Assembly (NCBI GenBank): GCA_023392755.1
Contig: JAEWNM010000320.1
Span: forward strand, 1-25,173
Reading direction: 5' to 3'
Origin: Bacillota bacterium
Lineage (GTDB): Bacteria; Bacillota; Clostridia; Christensenellales; Aristaeellaceae
Length of the DNA stretch: 25,173 nt
Below, piece by piece: positions 1 through 7,789 of the stretch. The notes beneath the pieces were generated by a model. The model worked only from the letters and a program-made list of their open reading frames with translations. It did not search any database and was not told where the DNA came from. The translations under genes and the position numbers were made by a program. How positions within the stretch are numbered: position 1 is the stretch's first letter; each line of letters begins with the position of its first letter.

Positions 1-49
1 GGAGGCTCCGTAGCCGAAGCACCGCCTGTGGCGGGTGAAGCGAGGCGGA

Positions 50-107
50 GGAGGCTGGCGAAACAAGCGATGCAAACGGAAGTGCAGCAGCGCGCCGATT
101 GAGCCAG
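50..107 (+). repeat. dispersed repeat, element A, copy 1
   Basis: These 58 nt align without gaps to 16717-16774. By hand count 40 of 58 positions are identical, including 15 of the first 16 (core CTGGCGAAACA). The other copy encodes the C-terminal tail of Spo0A. Here no gene can be assigned: a frame open from the left edge ends with TGA at 100-102, and it is not the frame used in the Spo0A copy. Element B (115-137) follows within 8 nt, inverted relative to its position at the other locus. Two diverged copies in one window suggest a dispersed family, but its wider distribution is not visible here. Confidence 0.55.
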
Positions 108-114
108 ATGGATC

Positions 115-137
115 TCGGCCCTCCGATACCTCCCTGG
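115..137 (-). repeat. dispersed repeat, element B, copy 1 (23 bp perfect)
   Basis: The reverse complement of these 23 bp is identical to 16845-16867, and both are preceded by an A-rich stretch (CAAAAA). The element sits between element A and the BofC-like gene. On the + strand it is followed by a run of six T at about 139-144, so it may also contribute to a transcript end. A perfect 23-bp match in inverted orientation is very unlikely by chance in a 25-kb window. Confidence 0.7.
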
Positions 138-189
138 GTTTTTTGAAGGCTTCTGACATGGCTTTATGCTGCGTACCGGAATATCGCCC

Positions 190-801
190 TTAGCTCTCCA
201 CGTTTTCCAGCCATTGCTCCAGCTCCTCCAGCGTGTCAAAGCCCTTACCCAGGCGGACTTCCTCCTGAATGGCTTCGGGGAGCGTATCCATGCTCGTCTG
301 CAGCGACTGCACAAAAGCCATGGCATCGCCGTACCTGTTCTCAAACACGCCCAAAACACCCGTTTCATCCGGCATCAGCACCACATGCCGGGCGCAGTAC
401 AGCGGAAAGAGCCTGGCCATGGTAACACGCCTGGGCAAAAACTCCGTCACCTGCCAGCCTTCATAGGCGGCCTCCACCTCCTGGCGCGTCTTGCCCACAA
501 GCTCCTGGGGCAGCGGCGTGCGCCGCGTCAACTCGTGGCCGCATCGGCTGTAGGTCATCTGCTGAATCAGCTCGCACCCCGCCTCCACCATTGTGGAAGG
601 CTGCGTTCCCGCCATGTCCGCCGCGCTCTCCGGCGGCGGGGTATCCGTTAGATCAGGCGCTACGGCATTGCGTGGATACAGCCCGATAATAAGCAGCACG
701 GCGGCGGCCACCAGCGCGGCCGCGCCCCAAAACATCTGCCGGTTGATGGGAAGCGCCTTCCCTTCTTTCTTTTTCTGGCTGTCCCGCCTGTTTGACTGCA
801 T
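190..801 (-). CDS. BofC C-terminal-domain-like membrane-anchored protein
   Basis: The 203-aa product has a basic, Lys-rich N-terminus, one membrane segment at about residues 20-43, a low-complexity Pro/Ala linker and a C-terminal domain of about 130 residues. That domain has the pattern expected of the BofC C-terminal family: YEGWQV, a conserved VFENRYGD segment, then the ending LEELEQWLE. In Bacillus, BofC is a forespore protein that restrains the SpoIVB protease in the SigK checkpoint. A spoIVB gene lies 14 kb away. The frame is open further upstream, but the ATG at 801 is preferred: AAGGATGG lies about 10 nt before it and longer versions would run into the divergent HAD gene. The family call comes from remembered sequence patterns. 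The role is inferred, and Clostridia often carry such proteins without a proven BofC function. Confidence 0.6.
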   Translation of the reverse strand: MQSNRRDSQKKKEGKALPINRQMFWGAAALVAAAVLLIIGLYPRNAVAPDLTDTPPPESAADMAGTQPSTMVEAGCELIQQMTYSRCGHELTRRTPLPQELVGKTRQEVEAAYEGWQVTEFLPRRVTMARLFPLYCARHVVLMPDETGVLGVFENRYGDAMAFVQSLQTSMDTLPEAIQEEVRLGKGFDTLEELEQWLENVES

Positions 802-855
802 CGAATTTCGCCATCCTTTTCCTGCTGATGGCTTTATTATGCCCCAAACACGAGA

Positions 856-884
856 TTGCATGCTTTTCCCGCCTGTGGTACAAT
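856..884 (+). promoter_or_regulatory. SigA-type promoter of the HAD phosphatase gene
   Basis: TTGCAT (856-861), a 17-nt spacer and TACAAT (879-884) form a near-consensus SigA promoter. The expected start near 891 gives a leader of about 20 nt that contains the GGAAGG ribosome binding site. The promoter lies in the divergent region between the BofC-like gene and the HAD gene. Confidence 0.7.
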
Positions 885-912
885 GGCCGGGTCTTGGAAG
901 GAAGGTGGGGCT

Positions 913-1557
913 ATGGCCGCGCGGGCCGTATTGTTCGATTTGGACGGCACGCTTTTGGATACGCTGGAGGATATTGCCGACAGCATGAACCGGGCGCTTT
1001 TGGAAAACGGGCTGCCGGAGCACCCGCTTGACGCATACCGCTATTTTGTGGGCGACGGTGTGAAAACCCTGGCGCAGCGGGCCACAGGGTTTCGGGAAAA
1101 TGCCGTGCCCGCGGTTTTGCATGCCTATCAAACATATTACGCGGCGGGATGCCGGAACAGGACGCGGCCCTACGACGGCATTGCGGACATGCTGGCATCG
1201 CTTGAGCGCCTCGGCTTGCCGTTATGCATTTTTTCCAACAAGCCGCACAAGGATACGCAGCGCGTTACGGCCTGCTACTTTCCAAATATACGCTTTGCAG
1301 CCGTACGAGGCCAACAGGAAAGCGTGCCGGTGAAGCCTGATCCCGCCGGCGCGCTTATGATTGCCGGGGAGCTTGATATACCCCCCAAGGATTTTTTGTA
1401 TGTGGGCGACACCGGGGTGGACATGGCCTGCGCCAATGCGTCGGGCATGGTTCCGGTAGGCGCGTTGTGGGGCTTTCGGCAAAGGGAGGAGCTTGTGGCA
1501 CACCGCGCCCGCCATCTCATCCAAAGGCCGGAAGCGCTTCTGGCGCTATTGGATTGA
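913..1557 (+). CDS. HAD-superfamily hydrolase, phosphoglycolate phosphatase-like
   Basis: The 214-aa product has all HAD motifs: FDLDGTLLDT near the N-terminus (nucleophile Asp9, acid Asp11), FSNKPH as motif II, the motif III Lys in VPVKPDP and YVGDTGVDM as motif IV. An alpha-helical cap (residues about 17-85) between motifs I and II marks subfamily IA, as in Gph. Likely activity is Mg-dependent dephosphorylation of a small phosphorylated metabolite. 2-phosphoglycolate is the usual annotation, but the substrate cannot be read from sequence. The ATG at 913 is chosen because GGAAGG lies upstream and motif I then falls at the normal distance. An in-frame ATG at 883 overlaps the promoter -10. The gene stands alone and ends 6 nt from the convergent neighbour. 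Confidence 0.85.
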   Translation: MAARAVLFDLDGTLLDTLEDIADSMNRALLENGLPEHPLDAYRYFVGDGVKTLAQRATGFRENAVPAVLHAYQTYYAAGCRNRTRPYDGIADMLASLERLGLPLCIFSNKPHKDTQRVTACYFPNIRFAAVRGQQESVPVKPDPAGALMIAGELDIPPKDFLYVGDTGVDMACANASGMVPVGALWGFRQREELVAHRARHLIQRPEALLALLD

Positions 1558-1563
1558 GCCTTT

Positions 1564-2079
1564 CTATTCCCGCGGGGGAAGTGCACGCGTGCCCTCTGTC
1601 AAAAGGGGCTGATCGCGGATCACGATAGGCGGAACCATTTCCCCGCTAATCTCCCGCAGCCTTTGGGTGCGCGTCACCACCCGCCGCCCGGTAAGCAGCC
1701 TCGTTCGCAGCCGGTCAAACAACGCCCGCACGCCGATGGTTACGGGTACGGCGGCGGCTATCCCGGCGGCGCCCGCCACGCAGGCGCCCAAGCCCATGGC
1801 CGCACCCGACTTGGCCATACGGTAGGCGGCATCCTTCAACCCCGTCTTCACAGGCTTGCGCCGCAAAAGAACCTTGGCCTGCTCGGTTACGGCAATGAAC
1901 ACAAAAGGCAGCGCGGCGCAGGCGCCGCCCAGCAGATCGTCCAGTATGCCCGCGTCATCCAGTATACCCGCCTGTACGCAAATCTCGTCCATATAAGTCA
2001 GGCTCACAGCCAATGAATCGATCAGCGTATCACGCTGCCGCTTTTGATAATCCTTTACGATCTCGTCATAGGAACGCAC
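1564..2079 (-). CDS. hypothetical membrane-associated protein
   Basis: I do not recognise this 171-aa protein. Its N-terminal 30 residues are charged and helical (YDEIVKDYQKRQRDTLIDSL). Two hydrophobic stretches follow, at about residues 48-68 and 93-117. The second is rich in Gly and Ala (GLGACVAGAAGIAAAVPVTI) and may be a membrane helix or an amphipathic insertion. The C-terminus is basic and proline-containing. Translation starts at GTG (2079), supported by AAAGGAGGG 7 nt upstream. The gene lies 25 nt after the coiled-coil protein gene and almost certainly shares its transcript from 2557-2585, so the two products may act together at the membrane. It ends 6 nt from the convergent HAD gene. 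Confidence 0.7.
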   Translation of the reverse strand: MRSYDEIVKDYQKRQRDTLIDSLAVSLTYMDEICVQAGILDDAGILDDLLGGACAALPFVFIAVTEQAKVLLRRKPVKTGLKDAAYRMAKSGAAMGLGACVAGAAGIAAAVPVTIGVRALFDRLRTRLLTGRRVVTRTQRLREISGEMVPPIVIRDQPLLTEGTRALPPRE

Positions 2080-2104
2080 GCAAAGCCCTCCTTTGTGCGT
2101 TTAC

Positions 2105-2530
2105 TTATTTCAGCAGGTTAAGCAGTGTCACAATAATCCATGCCCCCGCCACAATGGCGGCCAGCACCGTGACTTGGGAAAGAACTCCGTTCTTTTTCCC
2201 CTGTTTGCCCTGCCTTGCCTCCAGCGCCTGCAGCCGTTTTTGAAGCTCGGCCAAGCGGGCTGACATCTCTTTGTGGGACTGCTCCAACCGGATTTTCAGG
2301 TCTTCCCTGCCGTCCAGCAACTGCTGGGAAAGGGCTGACTGCCGGGCGGACAATTCCTCCACTTCCTTGCGGAGGCGCATCTGGTCGTCATACAGCCCTT
2401 CGGCTACTACCGTCATTTCGCTGGTGAAGCTTTCCACCAACTTTTGCACATCCGGCCCCTTCAGCGCCTGGAGCGCCCCGCCAATCAGCTCCCTGGGCTT
2501 TTTAATGATACTGATAAGCTTTTCCGCCAT
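2105..2530 (-). CDS. coiled-coil protein with C-terminal membrane anchor
   Basis: The 141-aa product has a short N-terminal segment, a long charged region with heptad-like spacing at about residues 48-110 (EELSARQSALSQQL, then KEMSARLAELQKRL) and one membrane helix at the extreme C-terminus (about 119-139) ending in LLNLLK. This is a tail-anchored coiled-coil layout with the bulk of the protein presumably in the cytoplasm. No family is recognised. AAAGGAG lies 8 nt before the ATG, and a good promoter is at 2557-2585. It is the first gene of a two-gene unit with the membrane protein at 1564-2079. A scaffolding or envelope role is possible but cannot be shown from the sequence. Confidence 0.75.
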   Translation of the reverse strand: MAEKLISIIKKPRELIGGALQALKGPDVQKLVESFTSEMTVVAEGLYDDQMRLRKEVEELSARQSALSQQLLDGREDLKIRLEQSHKEMSARLAELQKRLQALEARQGKQGKKNGVLSQVTVLAAIVAGAWIIVTLLNLLK

Positions 2531-2556
2531 GTGTACGCTCCTTTCCGGTCAGATGC

Positions 2557-2585
2557 ATCATACCATATTCCCAAGGAAGATACAA
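2557..2585 (-). promoter_or_regulatory. SigA-type promoter of the coiled-coil/membrane protein unit
   Basis: On the minus strand TTGTAT, a 17-nt spacer and TATGAT form a promoter about 20 nt before the AAAGGAG ribosome binding site of the 2530 start. A TATACT at 2616-2621 on the + strand could serve the divergent cyclase gene, but it lacks a good -35 box. Confidence 0.65.
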
Positions 2586-2642
2586 ATAACCGTAGCCCAG
2601 GGCGCATAAAGCAGGTATACTATGGGAAAGGGAGGGAAAACC

Positions 2643-3281
2643 ATGTGGGTGGACTTGAGCTGGCCGATAAAGGACGGGATGCCCGTTTATCCCGGTGACA
2701 GCCAAACGCGTCTTATACAGGAAAAATGGCTGGAAAACGACTTCTACACCGCCTTCACGCTTCATACCGGGCTGCACGCCGGCACCCATATGGATGCGCC
2801 GCAGCACCTGCTGCCTGACGCGCCGGGCATGGAGACCATGATGCTTTCTCGCTGCTTCGCTCCTGGCGTTCTGCTTGACGCAAGGGCCCGGCGGGAGATA
2901 CAGCCGCCTATCATGCCGAAGGGCTCCCTTTGCGGCAGGGCTGTTTTGCTGTATACCGGAATGGACAAGGCCTATGGCACGGAAAGCTATTACCGGGATC
3001 ATCCCTATGTATCGGTGGAGATGGCCAACTGGCTTGCAATGGAGAAGATCGCCTTTCTGGGGATGGATATTCCCTCCCCGGATTATCCGCCTTTCCCGGT
3101 GCACAAGCTGCTTTTGGCCGCGGGCATCCCCATTGTGGAGAATTTGCGCGGCCTTGACGCCTTGACCCACCCCTTTGATGTGGCGGCTTTCCCCTTGCGG
3201 ATTGAAGCGGAAGCCAGCCCGGTGCGGGCTGTTGCGCGGCTTTCCCATGACAAAAGCGGCCCGGCATGGTATACTTGCTAG
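2643..3281 (+). CDS. cyclase-family metal-dependent hydrolase (KynB-like)
   Basis: The 212-aa product belongs to the cyclase family (PF04199) that includes arylformamidase and isatin hydrolase. The signature is at residues 41-55: HTGLHAGTHMDAPQH, giving the metal ligands His45, His49 and Asp51 plus His55. It opens with the family's usual start (VDLSWPIKDGMPVYPGD) and keeps a downstream LGMDIPSPD segment. The substrate is unknown, and no tryptophan or kynurenine genes are nearby, so calling it KynB would be unsafe. The ATG at 2643 is supported by GGGAGG, whereas an in-frame ATG at 2622 overlaps the probable -10. The 3' end holds the likely promoter of the next gene, 23 nt downstream. Confidence 0.8.
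   Translation: MWVDLSWPIKDGMPVYPGDSQTRLIQEKWLENDFYTAFTLHTGLHAGTHMDAPQHLLPDAPGMETMMLSRCFAPGVLLDARARREIQPPIMPKGSLCGRAVLLYTGMDKAYGTESYYRDHPYVSVEMANWLAMEKIAFLGMDIPSPDYPPFPVHKLLLAAGIPIVENLRGLDALTHPFDVAAFPLRIEAEASPVRAVARLSHDKSGPAWYTC
3248..3275 (+). promoter_or_regulatory. promoter inside the end of the cyclase gene, for ytvI-like gene
   Basis: TGACAA (3248-3253), a 16-nt spacer and TATACT (3270-3275), with TGG directly before the -10 as in extended -10 promoters. It would start transcription near 3282, right at the cyclase stop codon, and could drive the permease, methyltransferase and UPF0340 genes independently. Confidence 0.5.
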
Positions 3282-3304
3282 GGATATTCCAAGGGAGGGA
3301 TATG

Positions 3305-4495
3305 ATGGAAGATTTTTTGAAACGACTTCGCAACTGGAACATGAAGCTGAACGATATTCCCCGGCGGCTGGTGCTGATAGCGCTGGTGCTGGGCATCTGT
3401 TATGTGGCGGTGAAGCTTTTTCCGCTGTGCTGGCCGTTTGTGATTGCGCTGCTGTTCGCCATGCTCATGGAGCCCCTGGTCAGGGTTTTGCGCAGGGCAT
3501 TTGCCAAAATACGCATCGGAAACCGCCTGGCCACCATATTGGGCATGGTGCTTGTATTCGGCCTGCTGGGCCTGGGATTGCGCGCCCTTGCCGGCCGCCT
3601 GATTCACGAGGCCGTCTCCCTGGCCAAGGCCACGCCCAACCTGTTGCAATGGCTGAGCAATCAAATTACGCTCTGGGTGGCGGAATTGAGCCAGCAATAC
3701 GCGGACATGCTGCCGGAAAACCTGATGGAGATCGTCGACAGCCTTTTGAAGGAAGCGCAGAATGCCCTGAATCCCCTGGCTCGCACGGTGGCGGCGGGGG
3801 CATGGACAACGGCCACTTCCGTGCCCACGGTGCTGCTGTCGGTGGTATTGACCATTATGGGTACCTATTATCTGAGCAGCGACCGTGAGCGTATCTTCGC
3901 CTTTTTCCACAGAACCTTCCCGGCCGGAATGGTGCGAAAAAGCCTGCTTCTCAAACGCGATATTTTCAAGGCATTGTTCGGACAGATCAGGGCACAGCTG
4001 CTGGTCTCCCTGCTGATTACCGTTGTCGTGCTGGCCGGCCTGATGATACAGCAAAAACCATATGGGCTGCTGCTGGGCCTTTTGATCGGCCTGGCGGATG
4101 CGCTGCCCGTTCTTGGCGCGGGGCTTTTCCTTATCCCCTGGTCGCTGATCGGCTTTGTGACCGGCGATACGGCCACGGGCATCGGCATGGCGCTTTTGTA
4201 CGTAGCCGTGGTGGTTACACGTCAGGTGGCGGAGCCCCGGATTGTTGGCAAAAGCCTGGGCCTGTACCCCCTGGCAACCATGATGGCCATGTTCGCGGGC
4301 CTTCAGATTACAGGCAACGTGCTCGGGCTGCTGCTGGGCCCTGTTCTTTTGAACCTTTTGAAGGTTGTGCTTCATGCGGACAGCGGTACAGACATCCCTC
4401 CCGCCCCGCCCCGGCTGAAGCTTACCTTCAAGCGCAGGGTCAAGGAGGCTGCCGGTTCGCCCAAAGTACCGGAAGAGCAGCATCAGGGCGAGTAA
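3305..4495 (+). CDS. AI-2E family transporter / YtvI-like sporulation membrane protein
   Basis: This 396-aa polytopic protein belongs to the PF01594 (AI-2E transporter / YtvI / PerM) family. It has paired N-terminal membrane segments (about 20-57), a third at about 73-95, and a long soluble loop at about 97-160 rich in Leu and Gln. A cluster of membrane segments runs from about 163 to 370, with the family's EPRIVGKSLGLYPLATMMAMF signature region near residues 312-332. The C-terminal tail is Pro/Lys-rich and cytoplasmic. YtvI homologues are sporulation-linked in Bacillus, and other members export small molecules; the substrate here is unknown. Two ATGs (3302, 3305) follow AGGGAGGG, and 3305 has the better spacing. 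The next gene follows after 22 nt. Confidence 0.8.
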   Translation: MEDFLKRLRNWNMKLNDIPRRLVLIALVLGICYVAVKLFPLCWPFVIALLFAMLMEPLVRVLRRAFAKIRIGNRLATILGMVLVFGLLGLGLRALAGRLIHEAVSLAKATPNLLQWLSNQITLWVAELSQQYADMLPENLMEIVDSLLKEAQNALNPLARTVAAGAWTTATSVPTVLLSVVLTIMGTYYLSSDRERIFAFFHRTFPAGMVRKSLLLKRDIFKALFGQIRAQLLVSLLITVVVLAGLMIQQKPYGLLLGLLIGLADALPVLGAGLFLIPWSLIGFVTGDTATGIGMALLYVAVVVTRQVAEPRIVGKSLGLYPLATMMAMFAGLQITGNVLGLLLGPVLLNLLKVVLHADSGTDIPPAPPRLKLTFKRRVKEAAGSPKVPEEQHQGE

Positions 4496-4517
4496 CCCGC
4501 CGGAAAGGAGACGGCAA

Positions 4518-5246
4518 ATGCCAAGCCTGGAGGCCTATCACAGCGACCTTTCCTATTCCTATGCACCGGGGGTATTCCCTTCCCTGGAATGCTTGAAAAA
4601 CAGGCCGGGGGCTGCCCGGCGGCTGCTTTTGCACAGCCAGGGCGGGAAAAACGAAGGTGTGCGCGAGCTCATCGCGCTTTGCGGGGAGCAGAAGATACGG
4701 GTGGAGGAAGCGGACAGGGCGCTTGCCCGCATTTCCGGCAAGGAAAACTGCTACGCCGCCGTGGTATTTGAAAAGTTTCAGGGAAGCCTGGCCATGGACA
4801 TGCCTCACGTGGTGCTTTACCACCCCTCCGACGCCGGCAACCTTGGCACCATATTGCGCACGGCGCTGGGTTTTCAAATGACAAGCCTTGCCATCATCCG
4901 TCCGGCGGCCGACGTATTTGATCCCAAGGTGCTGCGGGCCAGCATGGGCGCGCTGTTTTCCATGGAGGTGGCCCAGTTCGATACGTTTGAGGCGTATCGC
5001 GGCGCGTATCCGCGCCATGCACTGTACCCTTTTATGCTGGATGGCTCGTGCCCCCTTAACAAGGCGGCCCAAAGCCCGAATACGCCCTTTGCGCTGGTGT
5101 TCGGCAACGAAGGCAGCGGCCTTCCCCCGTCGTTTTCCGGGCTGGGCCAGGCGGTGCGCATCCCCCACAGCATGAGAATCGATTCTTTGAACCTGTCGGT
5201 GGCGGCTGCTATCGGCATGTACGCATTTACCACCCGGGAGGAATAG
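4518..5246 (+). CDS. SpoU/TrmH-family RNA 2'-O-methyltransferase
   Basis: The 242-aa product carries the three SPOUT trefoil-knot motifs in order: NLGTILRTA (108-116, motif 1), FGNEGSGL (195-202, motif 2) and DSLNLSVAAAIG (222-233, motif 3). Asn108 and Arg115 match residues that bind and activate the ribose 2'-OH in TrmH enzymes. The N-terminal 95 residues form an extra domain of the type used for RNA binding. The enzyme transfers a methyl group from S-adenosylmethionine to a ribose in tRNA or rRNA; the target nucleotide cannot be told. AAAGGAG lies 8 nt before the ATG. The UPF0340 gene starts 2 nt after the stop, so the two are translationally linked. Confidence 0.9.
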   Translation: MPSLEAYHSDLSYSYAPGVFPSLECLKNRPGAARRLLLHSQGGKNEGVRELIALCGEQKIRVEEADRALARISGKENCYAAVVFEKFQGSLAMDMPHVVLYHPSDAGNLGTILRTALGFQMTSLAIIRPAADVFDPKVLRASMGALFSMEVAQFDTFEAYRGAYPRHALYPFMLDGSCPLNKAAQSPNTPFALVFGNEGSGLPPSFSGLGQAVRIPHSMRIDSLNLSVAAAIGMYAFTTREE

Positions 5247-5248
5247 CT

Positions 5249-5788
5249 ATGTACGAGGAAATCACAGCAGGCATATCGGAGGCCGTCGCGTTTTTAAAGC
5301 ACCAGGGCCGCCTTTTTGACGGGGCCATGGTGGTGCTGGGCTGCTCCACCAGTGAAGTGATGGGCGAGCATATCGGCAAAGGCAGCGTTCCGGAGCTTGG
5401 CGAACATATCGCCAGGGCCATGCGGGATGCGTGCCGGGAAAACGCGCTTGTCCCGGCCTTTCAATGCTGCGAGCATTTGAACCGCGCTCTTGTCATGGAG
5501 CTTCATGAACTGCAAAGGCGCGGCCTTACCCAGGTACACGCCATCCCCAAGCCCAAAGCGGGCGGCAGCGTTCCCGCGGCGGCCTGGGGCCTTTTGTCCC
5601 AACCCGCTCTGGCCCTGTCGGTTCAGGCGGACGCGGCCATCGATATCGGCGACACGCTGGTGGGCATGCACATAAGGCCCGTAGCGGTACCGCTTCGCAT
5701 GGCGCTGCAAAGGATCGGGCAGGCCAACCTGGTGCTGGCCTATTCCCGCCTGCCTTATACGGGCGGCCCAAGGGCGGTGTATGAATAA
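5249..5788 (+). CDS. UPF0340 / TIGR01440 family protein (YwlG-like)
   Basis: The 179-aa product has the hallmark segments of UPF0340: VVLGCSTSEVMGEHIGKGS near the N-terminus, FQCCEHLNRALVME in the middle, a Gly/Ala-rich GGSVPAAAWG and DIGDTLVGMHIRPVAVPLR near the end. Its length is normal for the family. The function is unknown in all organisms I can recall. The ribosome binding site GGGAGG lies within the end of the upstream methyltransferase gene. The following 138 nt (5789-5926) contain a small GGGCG/CGCCC hairpin near 5892-5905 but no promoter I would defend. Confidence 0.88.
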   Translation: MYEEITAGISEAVAFLKHQGRLFDGAMVVLGCSTSEVMGEHIGKGSVPELGEHIARAMRDACRENALVPAFQCCEHLNRALVMELHELQRRGLTQVHAIPKPKAGGSVPAAAWGLLSQPALALSVQADAAIDIGDTLVGMHIRPVAVPLRMALQRIGQANLVLAYSRLPYTGGPRAVYE

Positions 5789-5926
5789 GCAAGAAACAGG
5801 AAAGCAGGATGTGGGAAAAAACTTTACAAAGCTCATTGCTTCATGATACGCTATAGACGTTGTGGAAAAATGTAAAATTGGCGCGTAAAGAGGGCGAACG
5901 CGCCCACATGCACAGGAGGAATGCGC

Positions 5927-7564
5927 ATGGGATGGATGGACGTCTGTACGTTATTCGGTGGGCTGGGTTTGTTTTTATTTGGCATGAAGATGATGGGCGA
6001 GGGGCTGGAGCGGGCCGCCGGAAAAGGCCTTCAGCGCCTGCTGAACGCATTGACAAGCAACCGCCTGCTGGCTGTATTGGTGGGTATTGGTGTAACGGCC
6101 GTCATTCAAAGCTCCAGCGCAACCACGGTGATGGTGGTGGGCTTTGTCAATGCCGGCCTTCTTTCTTTGGGCCAGGCCATCGGCGTCATCATGGGCGCAA
6201 ACATCGGCACCACGGTCACATCGCTTATGCTGTCCGTGAAGCTTGACTTCGGCGTTATTTTTGCCAGCATCGGCATGGTATTGATATTCGCGGGCCGCAA
6301 GGAAAAGATTCGCCAAACGGGCAACATACTGATGGGCCTTGGCATTTTGTTCATCGGCATGAATACCATGTCCGCGGCTATGGTCCCGCTTAGGGACTGG
6401 GAGCCCATCCATGTATTGATGACCAGCTTCAGCAACCCGGTCCTGGGCGTGCTTGTGGGTGCCGGCATCACGGCCATCATCCAATCCAGCTCCGCCTCGG
6501 TGGGTATCTTGCAGGTATTGGCGGGTCAGGGGCTTATTGGCATGGATGGGGCCATCTTCATACTGTTTGGCCAGAACATTGGCACCTGCGTCACGGCACT
6601 CATCGCCTCCGCCGGCACCAGCCATACCGCAAAGCGCGCGGCGGTGGTGCACCTGCTGTTCAATGTGCTGGGCACGGCCCTGTTCATAACGCTGGCGCTT
6701 TTGCTGCCGGTGGCCGGCTGGGTCACCGCCCTGGCACCCAACAATATTCGCCTTCAAATCGCATTGACCCATGTAGCCTTCAACATCGGCACTACCATTG
6801 TTCTCCTGCCCTTGGCAAAGGTGCTGGAAAGGCTGTCCTGGGTCGTTGTGCGGGGTGTGGACGAACCCAGGGAAGCTATGCGGATGACCCATTTCGACGT
6901 CCGTCTGCTGGCTACGCCCCCCATCGCCGTCAGCCAGCTGTTCAAGGAAGTCTGCCGCATGGGCGAATTGGCCGACCGCAACTTCAAAGCCGCCATGCGC
7001 TGCTTTCTGGATGAGGATTTGACCGTTATCCGGCAGGTGAACGATACGGAAGACGTGCTTGATTACCTGAACCAGGAAATCACCACCAACCTGGTGGAAG
7101 TCAAGGCGCTGGACCTGGATGACCGGGATTTGCATCTGGTTGGCACATTGTTCCACGTCATCAACGACCTGGAGCGCATCGGCGATCACAGCATCAACAT
7201 CCTGGAGGCCGCCCAGAAGCGGGTGGAGGAGAAGGTAAAATTCTCGGCCAAGGCCGAGCAGGAGCTTGCCGACATGCATTTGCGTATCTCCCACATGGTA
7301 GATCAATCACTGCACATTTTTTGCAACCAGCTAACCGATCCGGATATCCTGGCCGGTGTGGAAAATGAGGAACAGGCTGTGGACGACCTGACCGCCGCGC
7401 TGCGGGAACACCATGTGGAACGGCTGAAAAACCGCAAATGCCCCGCCCGCAACGGCATGCTTTACCTGGATATGCTCACCAATCTGGAGCGCATCGCAGA
7501 CCATGCCACCAACATCGCAGGTTCTGTGGACAAGCCCCACGGGGCAAGCGTGTGGATACAGTGA
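5927..7564 (+). CDS. Na/Pi cotransporter family protein with C-terminal PhoU domain
   Basis: The 545-aa protein is a type II sodium-phosphate cotransporter (NptA/PNaS family). The membrane half (residues 1 to about 330) contains the inverted repeat typical of the family, with QSSSATT at 61-67 and QSSSAS at 186-191, each followed by a conserved Asn-Ile-Gly-Thr (ANIGTT at 91-96, QNIGTC in the second half). The C-terminal part (about 340-530) is a PhoU-like helical bundle with two acidic DLERIGDHSINI / NLERIADHATNI repeats. It probably takes up phosphate with Na+ and is controlled through the PhoU domain. The ATG at 5927 lies 7 nt after AGGAGG; the ATG at 5921 would be only one base from it. A palindromic terminator follows at once. 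Confidence 0.92.
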   Translation: MGWMDVCTLFGGLGLFLFGMKMMGEGLERAAGKGLQRLLNALTSNRLLAVLVGIGVTAVIQSSSATTVMVVGFVNAGLLSLGQAIGVIMGANIGTTVTSLMLSVKLDFGVIFASIGMVLIFAGRKEKIRQTGNILMGLGILFIGMNTMSAAMVPLRDWEPIHVLMTSFSNPVLGVLVGAGITAIIQSSSASVGILQVLAGQGLIGMDGAIFILFGQNIGTCVTALIASAGTSHTAKRAAVVHLLFNVLGTALFITLALLLPVAGWVTALAPNNIRLQIALTHVAFNIGTTIVLLPLAKVLERLSWVVVRGVDEPREAMRMTHFDVRLLATPPIAVSQLFKEVCRMGELADRNFKAAMRCFLDEDLTVIRQVNDTEDVLDYLNQEITTNLVEVKALDLDDRDLHLVGTLFHVINDLERIGDHSINILEAAQKRVEEKVKFSAKAEQELADMHLRISHMVDQSLHIFCNQLTDPDILAGVENEEQAVDDLTAALREHHVERLKNRKCPARNGMLYLDMLTNLERIADHATNIAGSVDKPHGASVWIQ

Positions 7565-7567
7565 TTT

Positions 7568-7599
7568 GATGAAGTCCGGCCCGCGGGCCGGACTTCATC
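7568..7599 (+). terminator. perfect 32-bp palindrome, terminator after the Na/Pi transporter gene
   Basis: Positions 7568-7599 read identically on both strands (arms GATGAAGTCCGGCCC), three bases after the stop codon of the transporter. GATTTTC follows, a weak U-tract. The very strong stem in this position makes a terminator the best reading. From here to 7789 I see no gene, only the hairpin at 7675-7715. Confidence 0.75.
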
Positions 7600-7674
7600 G
7601 ATTTTCGCACGATTCACGTGTATACCCTTACGCAGTCCGCGCAAGGCATACGGCCAGCGAATCGCGTGACGAAA

Positions 7675-7715
7675 GCCTGCCCCTTCCATATACGTCTCGT
7701 ATGGAATGAGCAGGC
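7675..7715 (-). terminator. hairpin downstream of the DUF378 gene, possible terminator
   Basis: Arms GCCTGC/GCAGGC enclose a second pair TTCCATA/TATGGAA with a 3-nt internal loop on each side. On the minus strand the stem is followed by TTTCG, a poor U-tract. It lies 75 nt after the stop codon of the DUF378 gene and may end that transcript. Confidence 0.4.
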
Positions 7716-7789
7716 ACATTTGTTTCCCGATGAAAGGGATTCCAAAGGGATGAACTCCCCTTGCCGTGGTACAGGAGCGAAGCCCCCGG

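Noticed and set aside
1..102. A + strand frame open from the left edge ending with TGA at 100-102
   Set aside because: It is mostly Arg/Ala/Gln low-complexity sequence and overlaps repeat element A in a different frame from the Spo0A copy. It could be the tail of a gene, but nothing supports it.
1..159. A minus-strand frame through the left-edge repeat, starting at ATG 159
   Set aside because: No ribosome binding site. It is composed of repeat sequence, and similar peptides arise from the same repeat at 16.7-17.0 kb.
856..912. Earlier starts for the HAD gene (ATG 856 or 883)
   Set aside because: They lie on the -35 and -10 boxes. Only the ATG at 913 has a ribosome binding site.
3278..4483. 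401-codon antisense frame under the YtvI-like gene
   Set aside because: Same compositional artefact. The + strand protein is a clear permease.
5975..7306. 443-codon antisense frame under the Na/Pi transporter gene
   Set aside because: His/Gln/Gly-rich translation typical of antisense in GC-rich genes. The + strand protein has all family motifs.
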